Assembly (NCBI GenBank): GCA_013285705.1
Contig: JABDHA010000021.1
Location: 1 to 52,741, forward strand
Direction: 5' to 3'
DNA length: 52,741 bases
From: Acidobacteriota bacterium
Lineage (GTDB): Bacteria; Acidobacteriota; Terriglobia; Terriglobales; Acidobacteriaceae
Positions 1 through 7,954 of the stretch are shown piece by piece. The notes under the pieces are model-generated. The model was not told the DNA's origin. It did no database searches and saw only the letters and a program-made list of their open reading frames with translations. How positions within the stretch are numbered: the stretch's first letter is position 1; the number at the start of each line of letters is the position of its first letter. Both the position numbers and the translations under genes were made by a program.

Positions 1-363
1 GAGATTGCTCCGGAAAATGATGAGTTAGTTCTGGCTTATCGATGCGGCCTTACGACTGCGGTCGAGAGGCCTACATCTCGCGCAGACGAGCTCTCGCGGG
101 AAGAATTCGAGCGCGCAGCCTCGGGTTTGTCTGCAAAGATTGCACGCTACTCGCCGAAATATGTCGCGTTCCTCGGAAAGCCAGCGTTCTCGGCGATTTT
201 CGGCAGAAAGTTGGTATCTTGGGGCAAACAAGACGCATTGCTTGGAGGATCGAGGACCTGGGTTTTGCCGAATCCCAGCGGACTTAATCGCTCCTTTCGG
301 TTGGATCAGTTGGTTCGCGCTTACACCGAACTTCGTATTGCGCTTGACGGAGTTTCCGAGTGA
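1..363 (+). CDS. mug: G/U mismatch-specific uracil-DNA glycosylase, 3' end only
   Basis: The gene is cut by the window start; 120 C-terminal residues are present in the frame beginning at base 1 and ending with TGA at 361-363. Mug/TDG-type glycosylases excise uracil or thymine from G:U and G:T mismatches, and also ethenocytosine, at the start of base-excision repair. The visible part carries the family's hallmark WVLPNPSGLNR motif (about residues 91-101 of the fragment), which is the intercalation/mismatch-recognition loop, and the preceding VAFLGKPAF and SWGKQ segments also match E. coli Mug. The catalytic N-terminal motif lies outside the window. The tail LDQLVRAYTELRIAL fits the family's C-terminal helix. 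Identification is by motif recall and is strong for this length. Confidence 0.88.
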   Translation, partial: EIAPENDELVLAYRCGLTTAVERPTSRADELSREEFERAASGLSAKIARYSPKYVAFLGKPAFSAIFGRKLVSWGKQDALLGGSRTWVLPNPSGLNRSFRLDQLVRAYTELRIALDGVSE

Positions 364-441
364 CAGCCGTAGCATCGAATAGTCGATATAACTGCTTCGA
401 GAGAAGAGTCTCCTGTAGCGTTAATTGGTAGGAAGGTGCTC

Positions 442-2205
442 GTGAGTTTGCTTGTCTCCGTGAACGTCGGTCTTCCCGCCGATGTCGAATGGCAAGGCAA
501 AGTGGTCCACACCGCTGTCTGGAAGCGACCCGTAGCAGGTAGGGTGATGGCGCGCCGTCTCAATCTTGACGGTGATGGCCAGGGCGACCTCGCAGGCCAC
601 GGCGGAGAGCATCGTGCTGTGATGGTCTATCAACTCGACTCCTATCGCTACTGGGAGACGCACCTCCAGCGTCACGACTTCGAGTATGGCCAGTTCGGGG
701 AGAACCTGACAGTCGATGGTCTTGCCGATCACGAGGTCTGCATCGGAGATCGCTATCGGATCGGCGGCGCGTTGTTTGAAGTGACGCAGCCACGCGTCAC
801 CTGCTATCGCGTCGGTATACGGATGAATAACCCGGCGATGCCATCGCTCCTGGTTTCGCATAAACGTCCGGGCTTCTATTGCCGTGTGATTGAGGAAGGA
901 GAGATCGGCGCGGGCGACGAGATTGTGAAGGTTGCCGAAGGCCCTGAGCGTGTCACTGTTCAGGAAATCGACGGTCTGCTTTATTTGCCCGGCCATTCAC
1001 CAGATCAGCTGCAACGCGCTCTGCGCATCCCTTCACTCAGTGCGGGTTGGAGAGGATCGCTCGAAGCTCTGGTCGCGGCTGAGAAAAAGCACGATCAGCG
1101 TGGCAATGCCGGCCTTTCCCCATCTTCCACGCCCCCTCCGGCATGGCGCGGGTTTCGGGCGCTGCGAGTTGCAGCGGTTCAGCAGGAGAGTGTTGACGTG
1201 CTCTCCTTTGTTCTCGAATCGGAGGACAGGAGCCCGTTACCGGAGCCTCTTCCCGGCCAATTTTTGGTATTCAAGCTTCAACTGGATGAGGACTCTGCTC
1301 CAATCCTCCGAAGCTACTCAATGTCGGGTCCGCCGGGCGCAGGAACGTATCGCGTCAGCGTGAAACGAGCCTCTGGCGCCGGCAGCCGCTTCTTTCATGA
1401 CCGCATTCGGACGGGCGATCTGCTTCAGGTAAGCGCGCCGAGAGGCAGCTTCACGCTGGCTCCGGGCAACAATCCTGTTGTACTGCTGAGTGCGGGTATC
1501 GGAGCGACGCCGCTGCTGGCAATGCTCCATTCGCTCGCGGCTACCAGCACAGATTCAACGCGAGAAGTCTGGTGGTGTTACGGTACTCGCAATGGAAGGG
1601 AATATCCATTCGCGGCGGAAGCGCGCGCTTTACTCAATAGCCTTCCGCAGAGCCATGCATGCATCGCTTATAGCAAGCCAGAAGATGCTGATCAGCCAGA
1701 TCGGGACTACGATGTCTCGGGACATCTGAATCTCTCACTATTGCAACGGCTTCAAGTACCGAAAGAAGCGGACTTTTATCTCTGTGGACCAACTGCCTTT
1801 CTTTCTGAGCTTAGTGCGGAGCTAAAGTCATGGAGTGTTCCCAATTCCAGTATTCACTCCGAGACATTCGGTGCTGAATCTTCCATCACGCCCGGAATCG
1901 CAAGCGCCGTATCGGTGCCGCCGCATCCGCCCTCCGGAAGCGTAGGCACCGGCCCAAAGATTTCCTTTTCACGCAGCGGCCTTTCGGTGCCCTGGAACTC
2001 CCAGTATGGAAGTCTCCTCGAATTCGCGGAGGCCTGCGACGTTCCTGTCAGATGGTCTTGTCGGACTGGTGTCTGCCACATGTGCGAGTCTGGGTTGATC
2101 GACGGAAAGGTCAGCTACGCACCCGAGCCTCTTGACAGGCCGGCCGAAGGGAACATTTTGATCTGTTGCTCGTCTCCGCTGACTCAGATCGAATTGGACC
2201 TCTGA
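442..2205 (+). CDS. MOSC domain / flavin reductase / [2Fe-2S] ferredoxin fusion protein
   Basis: This protein of about 587 residues fuses three modules. Residues 1-210 are a YiiM-like MOSC domain (RRLNLDGDGQGDLAGHGG, then a TCYRVG segment with the conserved Cys). Residues about 235-460 are a ferredoxin-reductase fold, with RSYS for FAD near residue 290 and a GIGATP nucleotide-binding loop near 355. The C-terminus is a plant-type ferredoxin with C-x4-C-x2-C (SCRTGVCHMC) and a distal Cys pair about 27 residues on. MOSC proteins act on molybdenum-cofactor sulfur or reduce N-hydroxylated bases; here electrons would flow NAD(P)H to FAD to [2Fe-2S] to the MOSC site, by analogy with YiiM/YcbX. A GTG at 442 has GGAAGG five bases upstream; the GTG at 436 would overlap that Shine-Dalgarno. 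The domain calls are secure, the substrate is unknown. Confidence 0.9.
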   Translation: MSLLVSVNVGLPADVEWQGKVVHTAVWKRPVAGRVMARRLNLDGDGQGDLAGHGGEHRAVMVYQLDSYRYWETHLQRHDFEYGQFGENLTVDGLADHEVCIGDRYRIGGALFEVTQPRVTCYRVGIRMNNPAMPSLLVSHKRPGFYCRVIEEGEIGAGDEIVKVAEGPERVTVQEIDGLLYLPGHSPDQLQRALRIPSLSAGWRGSLEALVAAEKKHDQRGNAGLSPSSTPPPAWRGFRALRVAAVQQESVDVLSFVLESEDRSPLPEPLPGQFLVFKLQLDEDSAPILRSYSMSGPPGAGTYRVSVKRASGAGSRFFHDRIRTGDLLQVSAPRGSFTLAPGNNPVVLLSAGIGATPLLAMLHSLAATSTDSTREVWWCYGTRNGREYPFAAEARALLNSLPQSHACIAYSKPEDADQPDRDYDVSGHLNLSLLQRLQVPKEADFYLCGPTAFLSELSAELKSWSVPNSSIHSETFGAESSITPGIASAVSVPPHPPSGSVGTGPKISFSRSGLSVPWNSQYGSLLEFAEACDVPVRWSCRTGVCHMCESGLIDGKVSYAPEPLDRPAEGNILICCSSPLTQIELDL

Positions 2206-2267
2206 TAGTCGGGCTCGTTTGAGAGCTGTCTGGGTGGACTAAAGGGTCAGCGCGCTCAATCTCTTGC

Positions 2268-2882
2268 TTACCACTCGTTTGGGGCTTGCTTCGTGTCGGC
2301 GTAGGTGCCTGTCCACAAGGCGATCTGCAACTGCATGGATTTACACCACGCCTGGTGCATCTTGTTGACCTCATCTGCCGAGTGTCCATTCACGGTGAGA
2401 TAGGGCTTAATCGTCTCGTTGATGACAGCGATAAATCCGATGATGTCGCGCAGCGGGACGTGCGAAGTCGACTCCACACCATCTGTCTTGTTTTTCTTCA
2501 AATTCGTATGCCGCAGTGCAATCTCCTGCTGATAGTTGAGCCAGTCGCGATCGTAGGGACGAAAGCAGGTGTCGAGAATCCATTGCTCGAAGCGAAGATT
2601 GCTCTTGGCGAGGTAGTCAGGCAGCGGTTCTCCTGCGAGTGAGCGTGAGTGCCGCGCCAGGTTCGGTATGCCAGCGATAATGCCGCTGCGCCAATGAAGT
2701 ACGATCTCGCGAGTCTGACCCGTTAGGACTTCGCCTGCCAGCAGCAGATAACGTTGATCTTCTTCTGTGAAGCCTACGCTGACCTTCAGAGCCTCCAGTT
2801 CCTGAAGCGTGATCGGAGAGGGCGCGACCGCATCCGTTCCGTAGGTGTAGCCCGGCACTTGCTCTGCAATTAGCTTCGTCAT
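2268..2882 (-). CDS. Single-domain protoglobin
   Basis: This 204-residue protein matches protoglobins, which are haem proteins of the globin superfamily binding O2, CO or NO. It has the N-terminal PGYTYG motif (residues 10-15) and a helix-F segment EIALRHTNLKKNKTD, in which His125 should be the proximal haem ligand. It is followed by the typical HVPLRDIIGFI helix. The length is that of stand-alone protoglobins, with no methyl-accepting, GGDEF or kinase domain attached. I chose the ATG at 2882 because AGGGAGG lies just upstream and the protein then begins at the family's usual N-terminus; an in-frame ATG at 2951 would add 23 unconserved residues. It converges on the MOSC fusion gene and diverges from a small hypothetical gene. 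An enzymatic or sensing role cannot be told from sequence. Confidence 0.88.
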   Translation of the reverse strand: MTKLIAEQVPGYTYGTDAVAPSPITLQELEALKVSVGFTEEDQRYLLLAGEVLTGQTREIVLHWRSGIIAGIPNLARHSRSLAGEPLPDYLAKSNLRFEQWILDTCFRPYDRDWLNYQQEIALRHTNLKKNKTDGVESTSHVPLRDIIGFIAVINETIKPYLTVNGHSADEVNKMHQAWCKSMQLQIALWTGTYADTKQAPNEW

Positions 2883-3065
2883 TCGGCCTCCCTTACAGGC
2901 TAATCCATTCAGCCATTCCTTCGTTTCAGAGCGCCTGGTTCGTCTGTGCACTTAACAGTCCGTACATTCGACTACGCCTTCTTTACGGACTCAGTATGCC
3001 TCTTTTATGAACCGAGTGCTGAAATGTATTTTGTCGGCTGATGGCGCCGGCAGGAGAAGTACCCG

Positions 3066-3290
3066 ATGAATACTTTTCGGACACGCAGGCCACTCCTTGT
3101 GAACGCTACGCAATGCACACAAGCCTCGTCGATCGTTACCGATCTCGGAGAGCGTAACGTTCACGCCGGTGACTGGATCATAGAAGGCGAAAATCACGAA
3201 CGATATGTTGTAGACGACGCGTTTTTCCAGCGCACTTTTGCGCCTATCCCCTGGGAGCCCGAGAGCGAGGGGCGCCACTACGGCTGCTAG
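3066..3290 (+). CDS. Small hypothetical protein (PGDWII/YVVDD-type)
   Basis: A 74-residue soluble protein begins with ATG after GGAGAAG. The core HAGDWIIEGENHERYVVDD followed by FFQRTF resembles a short family of conserved proteins I have seen in acidobacteria and phage-like contexts (GDWI...GE.Y...D.F..TY), but I know no function. There are two Cys (residue 18 and the C-terminal residue) and no signal peptide or membrane segment. It stands alone between the divergent protoglobin gene and the acetyltransferase region. The ordinary composition and good ribosome-binding site make it likely to be a real gene. Confidence 0.6.
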   Translation: MNTFRTRRPLLVNATQCTQASSIVTDLGERNVHAGDWIIEGENHERYVVDDAFFQRTFAPIPWEPESEGRHYGC

Positions 3291-3371
3291 ACCCGCCGTC
3301 GTCCCGGCCTCAATCGTTCATCCCAATCTGCCTGATGCGCATCACGCAGGCAAAGAAAAGAACTGTGCTGT

Positions 3372-3578
3372 ATGACTACATTCCTGGTATGCGGATTTCC
3401 TCCACTTATAGCTCTTGTGTTTCTCTTCATCTTCTTCGGCGCGCTCCGTATCGATAGGATTTCCAGCCACGCCAGAGGTGGCCGGCGCACTGCCTATGTT
3501 CTCCTCCCGATGAGTTATTTGTCGCTTCACGAATCCCCGAAGATATCACCGGAGAAAAATCGCTATGAGAACGCGTAA
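3372..3578 (+). CDS. Possible small membrane protein overlapping the acetyltransferase start
   Basis: This 68-codon reading frame starts with about 25 hydrophobic residues (residues 4-25, one likely membrane helix), followed by a basic, polar tail. Its stop overlaps the first codons of the acetyltransferase gene (ATG at 3565), which could allow translational coupling. There is no good Shine-Dalgarno before the ATG, and comparable open frames exist on the other strand, so it may be chance. I do not recognise it. Confidence 0.25.
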   Translation: MTTFLVCGFPPLIALVFLFIFFGALRIDRISSHARGGRRTAYVLLPMSYLSLHESPKISPEKNRYENA

Positions 3579-4098
3579 AGGTCGATTGTGCGATGCCGAC
3601 GCCATCTATCAGCTTGTGGATAGCTTCTCGTATGACGGAACTCTCCTACATCGTTCCTATATGGAAATTTGTGAGAACATCGAGACTTTTACCATCGTCG
3701 AGACAGACTTGAATGAGTTCATCGGCTGTGCCGCTCTTCATGTTTACGGCCCGCATCTTGCTGAGGTGCGCTCGATTGTTGTTCGAGCAGAGATCAAGGG
3801 ACATGGCGCAGGCGGCCTGCTCGTTCGATCCCTCCTCCATCAAGCAGAAGAAAGTGGCATCCAATGCGTTTGCCTTTTCACGCGCATTCCTTATTTTTTC
3901 GAACACTTCCGCTTCCGGGCCGTCGAACACCAGGCCCTGCGCGACAAGGTATTAAAGGATTGCCTGCGCTGCGCACGACGCCATAGCTGCGATGAAACGG
4001 CTATGGCTATTGGAGAACTGCCCGCCCTTCATGACAGGGCTTCGGATGACTTTATGCGGGCGCCACGCTCAGGAGATCTCGTGCAACTACATGTTTGA
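3565..4098 (+). CDS. GNAT N-acetyltransferase, short ArgA-like (N-acetylglutamate synthase type)
   Basis: This 177-residue GCN5-related acetyltransferase has the acetyl-CoA pyrophosphate loop in EIKGHGAGGLLVRSLL (around residues 77-92). The front part (GTLLHRSYMEICENI) and the tail (DKVLKDCLRC followed by SCDETAMAI) closely resemble stand-alone N-acetylglutamate synthases of the short type, where the matching tail reads KVWKDCINC...CDE.AM. Such enzymes acetylate glutamate to start arginine synthesis, but no other arg gene is near, so the substrate is inferred from the family. The last 25 residues run beyond the family's usual end. A run of purines (GGAGAAAAA) precedes the ATG. Confidence 0.75.
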   Translation: MRTRKGRLCDADAIYQLVDSFSYDGTLLHRSYMEICENIETFTIVETDLNEFIGCAALHVYGPHLAEVRSIVVRAEIKGHGAGGLLVRSLLHQAEESGIQCVCLFTRIPYFFEHFRFRAVEHQALRDKVLKDCLRCARRHSCDETAMAIGELPALHDRASDDFMRAPRSGDLVQLHV

Positions 4099-4154
4099 TC
4101 CGCCATTGGCAGCACCTGCTGACAGGGCAGAGGGGAGTTACATAGAAAAGCATC

Positions 4155-4331
4155 ATGAAATACCAGAAACTAGAAGATATTACCTCGACTTATCAACCAA
4201 ATATTCGTGCAGAGGATGGGATACAGCAGCGCGATCGATGGAGTGGACTGTATGAAGGGGTCCTCGTCCCATTCGGTTTCCTTTTTGCGCTCTTTTTGGC
4301 TTTCCTGATTGTGATGCTGATCCGTTACTAG
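4155..4331 (+). CDS. Putative small single-span membrane protein upstream of kdpA
   Basis: A 58-residue frame runs ATG 4155 to TAG 4331. The first 33 residues are polar; the rest is one strong membrane helix (GVLVPFGFLFALFLAFLIVM) ending LIRY. Canonical kdp operons carry a tiny one-helix protein, KdpF (about 29 residues), just before kdpA, so position suggests an analogous role; however, this protein is twice as long, has a polar head, and does not look like KdpF by sequence. The ribosome-binding site is weak (AGAAAAG). I infer a real small gene from the well-formed helix and location only. Confidence 0.4.
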   Translation: MKYQKLEDITSTYQPNIRAEDGIQQRDRWSGLYEGVLVPFGFLFALFLAFLIVMLIRY

Positions 4332-4543
4332 AACAGATCGCGTCCTAGTATATAAATGCAGATTGATCCTGAAGGGGCACGCCTTGAGCTACGAGCGAGC
4401 CCCTTACCATCTGGGCGAATTGCACCAATATCCCTAATGGGCACAGACGCGAATCCAATACTGCATGGCAATTACTTCTTTATGTGTACAGTGAAACACT
4501 ATCCGTGGTTCGCCTTAGTGGATCTTTGTATGCCAGCATCATC

Positions 4544-6262
4544 ATGAATCTATATAGTGCAGCTCAATATTTTTCATTTGTGGTGATCGTCACAGTTCTT
4601 GTGAAACCACTGGGTGGCTATGTGGATCGGGTCTTTTCCCGGCAAAAAACTGTAATGGATCCCCTATGGATTCGGGTGGAGCGATGGATCTATCGTCTTG
4701 CAGGAATCGACCCTGCGGTCGAGATGAGTGCAGGACAGTATGCAACGTGTTTCGTGGTCTTCGGCCTAATCTGCACGCTGTTTCTTTATGCCATTCTCAG
4801 GTTCCAACACTTCCTTCCCTGGTTCTTCCCGGACTACCACACGACGCCACTCTCTCCCGACCTGTCCTTCAATACAGCGATCAGCTTCTCAACCACGACC
4901 ACATGGCAGGCTTACTCGGGCGAAAGCACCATGAGCTATTTCAGCCAGATGGTGGGTCTTTGCGTACAGAACTTTCTGGCCGGGGCCGCTGGGCTGGCGG
5001 TGGGCATCGCTTTTATACGGGGTCTCGCGCGAGAAGCCAGCGAGACGCTCGGGAACTTCTGGGTCGATCTCACTCGCGGCCTGCTTTGGATTCTATTACC
5101 GGGTGCATTTCTTGGAGGGATGCTGCTCATCTGGCAGGGTGTCCCTATGAATTTTCACCATTACCTGGCTGCCTCCTCGATTGAAGGAGTCAAGCAGGTC
5201 ATACCGCAAGGGCCGATTGCTGCACTTGAGAGCATCAAGAATCTCGGGACAAATGGCGGAGGCTTCTTTAACGCAAACGGGGCTCATCCCTATGAAAATC
5301 CCACACCGCTCACGAACTTTCTAGAGATGTTATCCATTGTGCTTTTGCCGGCGGCGCTGACTAACACTTTTGGTAGAATGGTGCGCCAGCCGCGTCAGGG
5401 CTGGCTCCTGTACTGGGTAATGCTCTTCCTTTTTACCTGCGGGCTGGGCGCTTTGCATTTCAGCGAACAGCATGGTAATCCGTTGCTCCATGGCGTTGCT
5501 TCTCGGCAGAGTCAGCTTCAGTCCGGGGGCAACATGGAAGGGAAAGAAGTGCGGTTCGGGATCAGTGGCTCGGTTCTTACCGGTATTGTGACGTCCAATG
5601 GCGCGACCGGATCGTTCAATGCAATGGACGACAGTTTTACTTCGCTCGGCGGGCTGGTTCTCTTGATCAATCTCCTCTTGGGAGAGATCGTCTTCGGAGG
5701 GCTCGGCACGGGGCTTTTCAGCATGGTCATGACCGCCGCGATTCCCGTATTCCTTGCAGGACTCATGATCGGCCGCACACCCGAATATCTTGGCAAGAAG
5801 ATTGGGCCACGCGAAAACAAGATGGTCGTGCTATATGCACTTGCCTGCCCGATCACGATTCTGACCCTGACTGCAATTGCCGTCTCAACGAAAGCTGGGC
5901 TTGCTGGTCTTGCTACGAACAGCGGACCTCATGGATTTACAGAGATTTTCTTTGGTTTTGCCTCTTCTTTCGCTAACAATGGGCAGAATTTCGGCGGCCT
6001 CAGCGCCAATACAGCTTTCTACAACATCTCGACGGCAGTTGCCATGATGATAGGGCGGTTTGGCATGGCCATTCCAGCACTTGTTTTTGCCGGTCTTTTC
6101 GCAAGGCAGAAAATTGCACCTCGCTCCATCGGAACATTGCCAACCGACTCCTTTTCCTTCGGTTTTTTGCTCATCATTTTCCTGGTTATCGTAACGGCAC
6201 TGAGCTATCTTCCCGTCTTCACTCTCGGACCTCTCCTGGAGCGCCTTCTCTTCAAAATTTAG
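4544..6262 (+). CDS. kdpA: Potassium-transporting ATPase subunit A homologue (orphan KdpA)
   Basis: This 572-residue, roughly ten-helix membrane protein is homologous to KdpA, the K+-binding, channel-like subunit of the KdpFABC pump. Conserved pieces are NLYSAAQY at the start, NLGTNGGGFFNANGAHPYEN (second pore loop), DSFTSLGGLV (third) and GLSANTAFYN after the fourth. The first filter loop reads SFSTTTTWQAYSGE (residues 114-127), where other KdpA proteins have TNTNWQ; the two Asn are Thr118 and Thr120 here. The fourth loop has NNGQNF instead of the usual NNGSAF. I start at 4544 because NLYSAAQY is the family N-terminus, although no Shine-Dalgarno is visible. No kdpB or kdpC follows: 237 bases downstream a kinase begins. 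The family is certain; whether it still works in a pump is doubtful. Confidence 0.93.
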   Translation: MNLYSAAQYFSFVVIVTVLVKPLGGYVDRVFSRQKTVMDPLWIRVERWIYRLAGIDPAVEMSAGQYATCFVVFGLICTLFLYAILRFQHFLPWFFPDYHTTPLSPDLSFNTAISFSTTTTWQAYSGESTMSYFSQMVGLCVQNFLAGAAGLAVGIAFIRGLAREASETLGNFWVDLTRGLLWILLPGAFLGGMLLIWQGVPMNFHHYLAASSIEGVKQVIPQGPIAALESIKNLGTNGGGFFNANGAHPYENPTPLTNFLEMLSIVLLPAALTNTFGRMVRQPRQGWLLYWVMLFLFTCGLGALHFSEQHGNPLLHGVASRQSQLQSGGNMEGKEVRFGISGSVLTGIVTSNGATGSFNAMDDSFTSLGGLVLLINLLLGEIVFGGLGTGLFSMVMTAAIPVFLAGLMIGRTPEYLGKKIGPRENKMVVLYALACPITILTLTAIAVSTKAGLAGLATNSGPHGFTEIFFGFASSFANNGQNFGGLSANTAFYNISTAVAMMIGRFGMAIPALVFAGLFARQKIAPRSIGTLPTDSFSFGFLLIIFLVIVTALSYLPVFTLGPLLERLLFKI

Positions 6263-6302
6263 AACGATTCGCTCATGCGGTAAGAGAAGCGAAGGGGATT
6301 TC

Positions 6303-6503
6303 GTGTCCGCTTCAACGGGTATCCGGATGGCTTTATGGCGTCCATATGAATTCCTTATAAGGAACATACAAAACCTTCATGTCTCGCTAGGTAACCTGAT
6401 AACAGAAACGCCTCCGGTGCCTGCGCCGACTCCCGTAACAGGCAGGATCGTTGCCGACGGGTTCAGAGTGCGCACAGAAGTTGGAACGAAGGCTTACCGA
6501 TGA
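6303..6503 (+). CDS. Small ORF translationally coupled to the kinase gene
   Basis: A 66-residue frame begins at GTG 6303, with AAGGGG five bases upstream, and its TGA overlaps the kinase ATG in the classic ATGA arrangement. That spacing favours a real coupled gene or leader cistron in the kdpA-kinase gap. The product is basic, with a Pro-rich stretch (ETPPVPAPTPVTG, about residues 35-47) and no membrane helix. It resembles neither KdpB, KdpC nor the KdpD N-terminal domain. I do not recognise it; it could also be chance. Confidence 0.38.
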   Translation: MSASTGIRMALWRPYEFLIRNIQNLHVSLGNLITETPPVPAPTPVTGRIVADGFRVRTEVGTKAYR

Positions 6504-7951
6504 ATAAGAGCGGGAGCATAAAAATATGGCGAGCTGTTGCACATAGCATTTTGGGTGCCCTCGTTCTCGGAGCACTTACTTATACTGGCTATCTTTTTCA
6601 CTTGAATCTTGCTACAGCAAGCTTCCTCTGTCTGATTATTGTCGTTTCATTGTCGTTTTTCGGCAATCTGCTATCTTCGGCGATTCTTTCTGTCGCGGCC
6701 GTCGCGTGGCTCGATTATTTCTTTGCCCCGCCGATTCTCTCCTTACGAGTTGCAGACCCGATCAACATCGTCGCGTTGTGCGCCTTTCTGACAACGACTC
6801 TGACCATCACGTATTTGATGAAGCGAGTGCGCCGTGAAGCACGGCATGCAGAACTTCAACGGAAGGAGATGAAGCGGCTCTATGAACTGGCGCGGCAATT
6901 GCTCGCGCTCAATCCAGAGGAAATTGACTCACCGCGACTGCTTACGCTGTTTCGCGATGTCTTCGCACTGCCGGCTGTCTGCCTGTTTGAAGATCAGACG
7001 GCAATCTCGCATATCGTTGGCGAGCCACGATACGATCTGGAAGCGCGGACCCGCATGGGCTATCTCGCAGGAGAAGATTGCGATGATTCCCTCTGCCGGA
7101 TCTCCATTCGCTGCCTGCGTGGGTCAGGCAAAGCCACCGGAGCGCTTGGTTTTGAATGGCCCGATCATCAGGAATTCACGCCCGACTCATTGTCCGCGCT
7201 TGAAACTGCCATGCTGGAAAGAGTGCGAGCCTTTCACAATGCAGCGCAGACTGCGGCCGCTGCTCAGGCCGAACACCTACGCACGATGTTGCTTGATGCA
7301 CTTGCCCATGCTGTCAAGACGCCGCTGGCCACCATTCTCGCTGCGATCGGGGGATTGCGTGAGACCGGTGGTCTCAATTCCGATCATCTGGAATTTGTAG
7401 ATATGGTGGAGACGGAAACAGCCCGGCTCGGCAGTCTGACAACCCGCCTTTTGCGCACGGCCACGCTCGATCGCGAGGAAGTGCGACCGCGCCTGCAACA
7501 AGTGGACGTTGCACGCCTTATTGCCAAAGAAATCAACCTCAAGTCCCAGCATTTCGCCGATCACAAGCTCTCACTTATTCATAACGGCAATCTTGCCGGG
7601 GTTGAAGCCGATCCGGAGTTGCTGCATCTGGCGCTGGAACAACTGATCGAGAATGCCTGCAAGTATTCGCGACCTGGGTCCGAGGTTGAAGTGAGCACGC
7701 GGGTGACTGAAGGTTCGGTTGCCATTCGTGTCCGGAACCCAAGTCATATCCCGACAGAAGAACAGTCGAAAATATTCGACCGTTTCTACCGGGGAAAGCA
7801 GTTGCGCGATTCTGCACCAGGCACAGGACTCGGTCTGGATATCGCACGCAGAATTGCCCTCGCGCACGGTGGCACGCTCGCCCTTGAAGGTTCAAACGAA
7901 GATGGATCGATCTTCTGTATCACCATACCTATCTCAGCAAAGGAATACTGA
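6500..7951 (+). CDS. KdpD-like membrane sensor histidine kinase lacking the KdpD N-terminal domain
   Basis: This 483-residue kinase begins directly with the DUF4118-type membrane domain found in the middle of KdpD (four helices, about residues 12-110). It continues through a coiled linker and GAF-like region (about 115-245), then HisKA with the phospho-acceptor His270 in LAHAVKTPL, and an HATPase domain with Asn385 (LIENACKYS) and GTGLGLDIARR. Classical KdpD is about 900 residues and starts with a large Walker-containing KdpD domain plus a universal-stress domain, both missing here with no trace in the 237 bases upstream. GAAGG precedes the ATG. Three bases separate it from the response-regulator gene, so the two form an operon. 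The phosphorylation partner is therefore very probably that regulator. Confidence 0.9.
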   Translation: MNKSGSIKIWRAVAHSILGALVLGALTYTGYLFHLNLATASFLCLIIVVSLSFFGNLLSSAILSVAAVAWLDYFFAPPILSLRVADPINIVALCAFLTTTLTITYLMKRVRREARHAELQRKEMKRLYELARQLLALNPEEIDSPRLLTLFRDVFALPAVCLFEDQTAISHIVGEPRYDLEARTRMGYLAGEDCDDSLCRISIRCLRGSGKATGALGFEWPDHQEFTPDSLSALETAMLERVRAFHNAAQTAAAAQAEHLRTMLLDALAHAVKTPLATILAAIGGLRETGGLNSDHLEFVDMVETETARLGSLTTRLLRTATLDREEVRPRLQQVDVARLIAKEINLKSQHFADHKLSLIHNGNLAGVEADPELLHLALEQLIENACKYSRPGSEVEVSTRVTEGSVAIRVRNPSHIPTEEQSKIFDRFYRGKQLRDSAPGTGLGLDIARRIALAHGGTLALEGSNEDGSIFCITIPISAKEY

Positions 7952-7954
7952 AAG

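Noticed and set aside
3992..4255. 87-codon + strand frame overlapping the acetyltransferase end
   Set aside because: It shares most of its length with a recognised gene in another frame and with the small membrane ORF at 4155; no start signal.
4332..4543. c-di-AMP (ydaO-type) riboswitch before kdpA
   Set aside because: Such riboswitches control K+ transporters in some bacteria, so I looked; the leader lacks the conserved motif pattern as far as I can align by eye.
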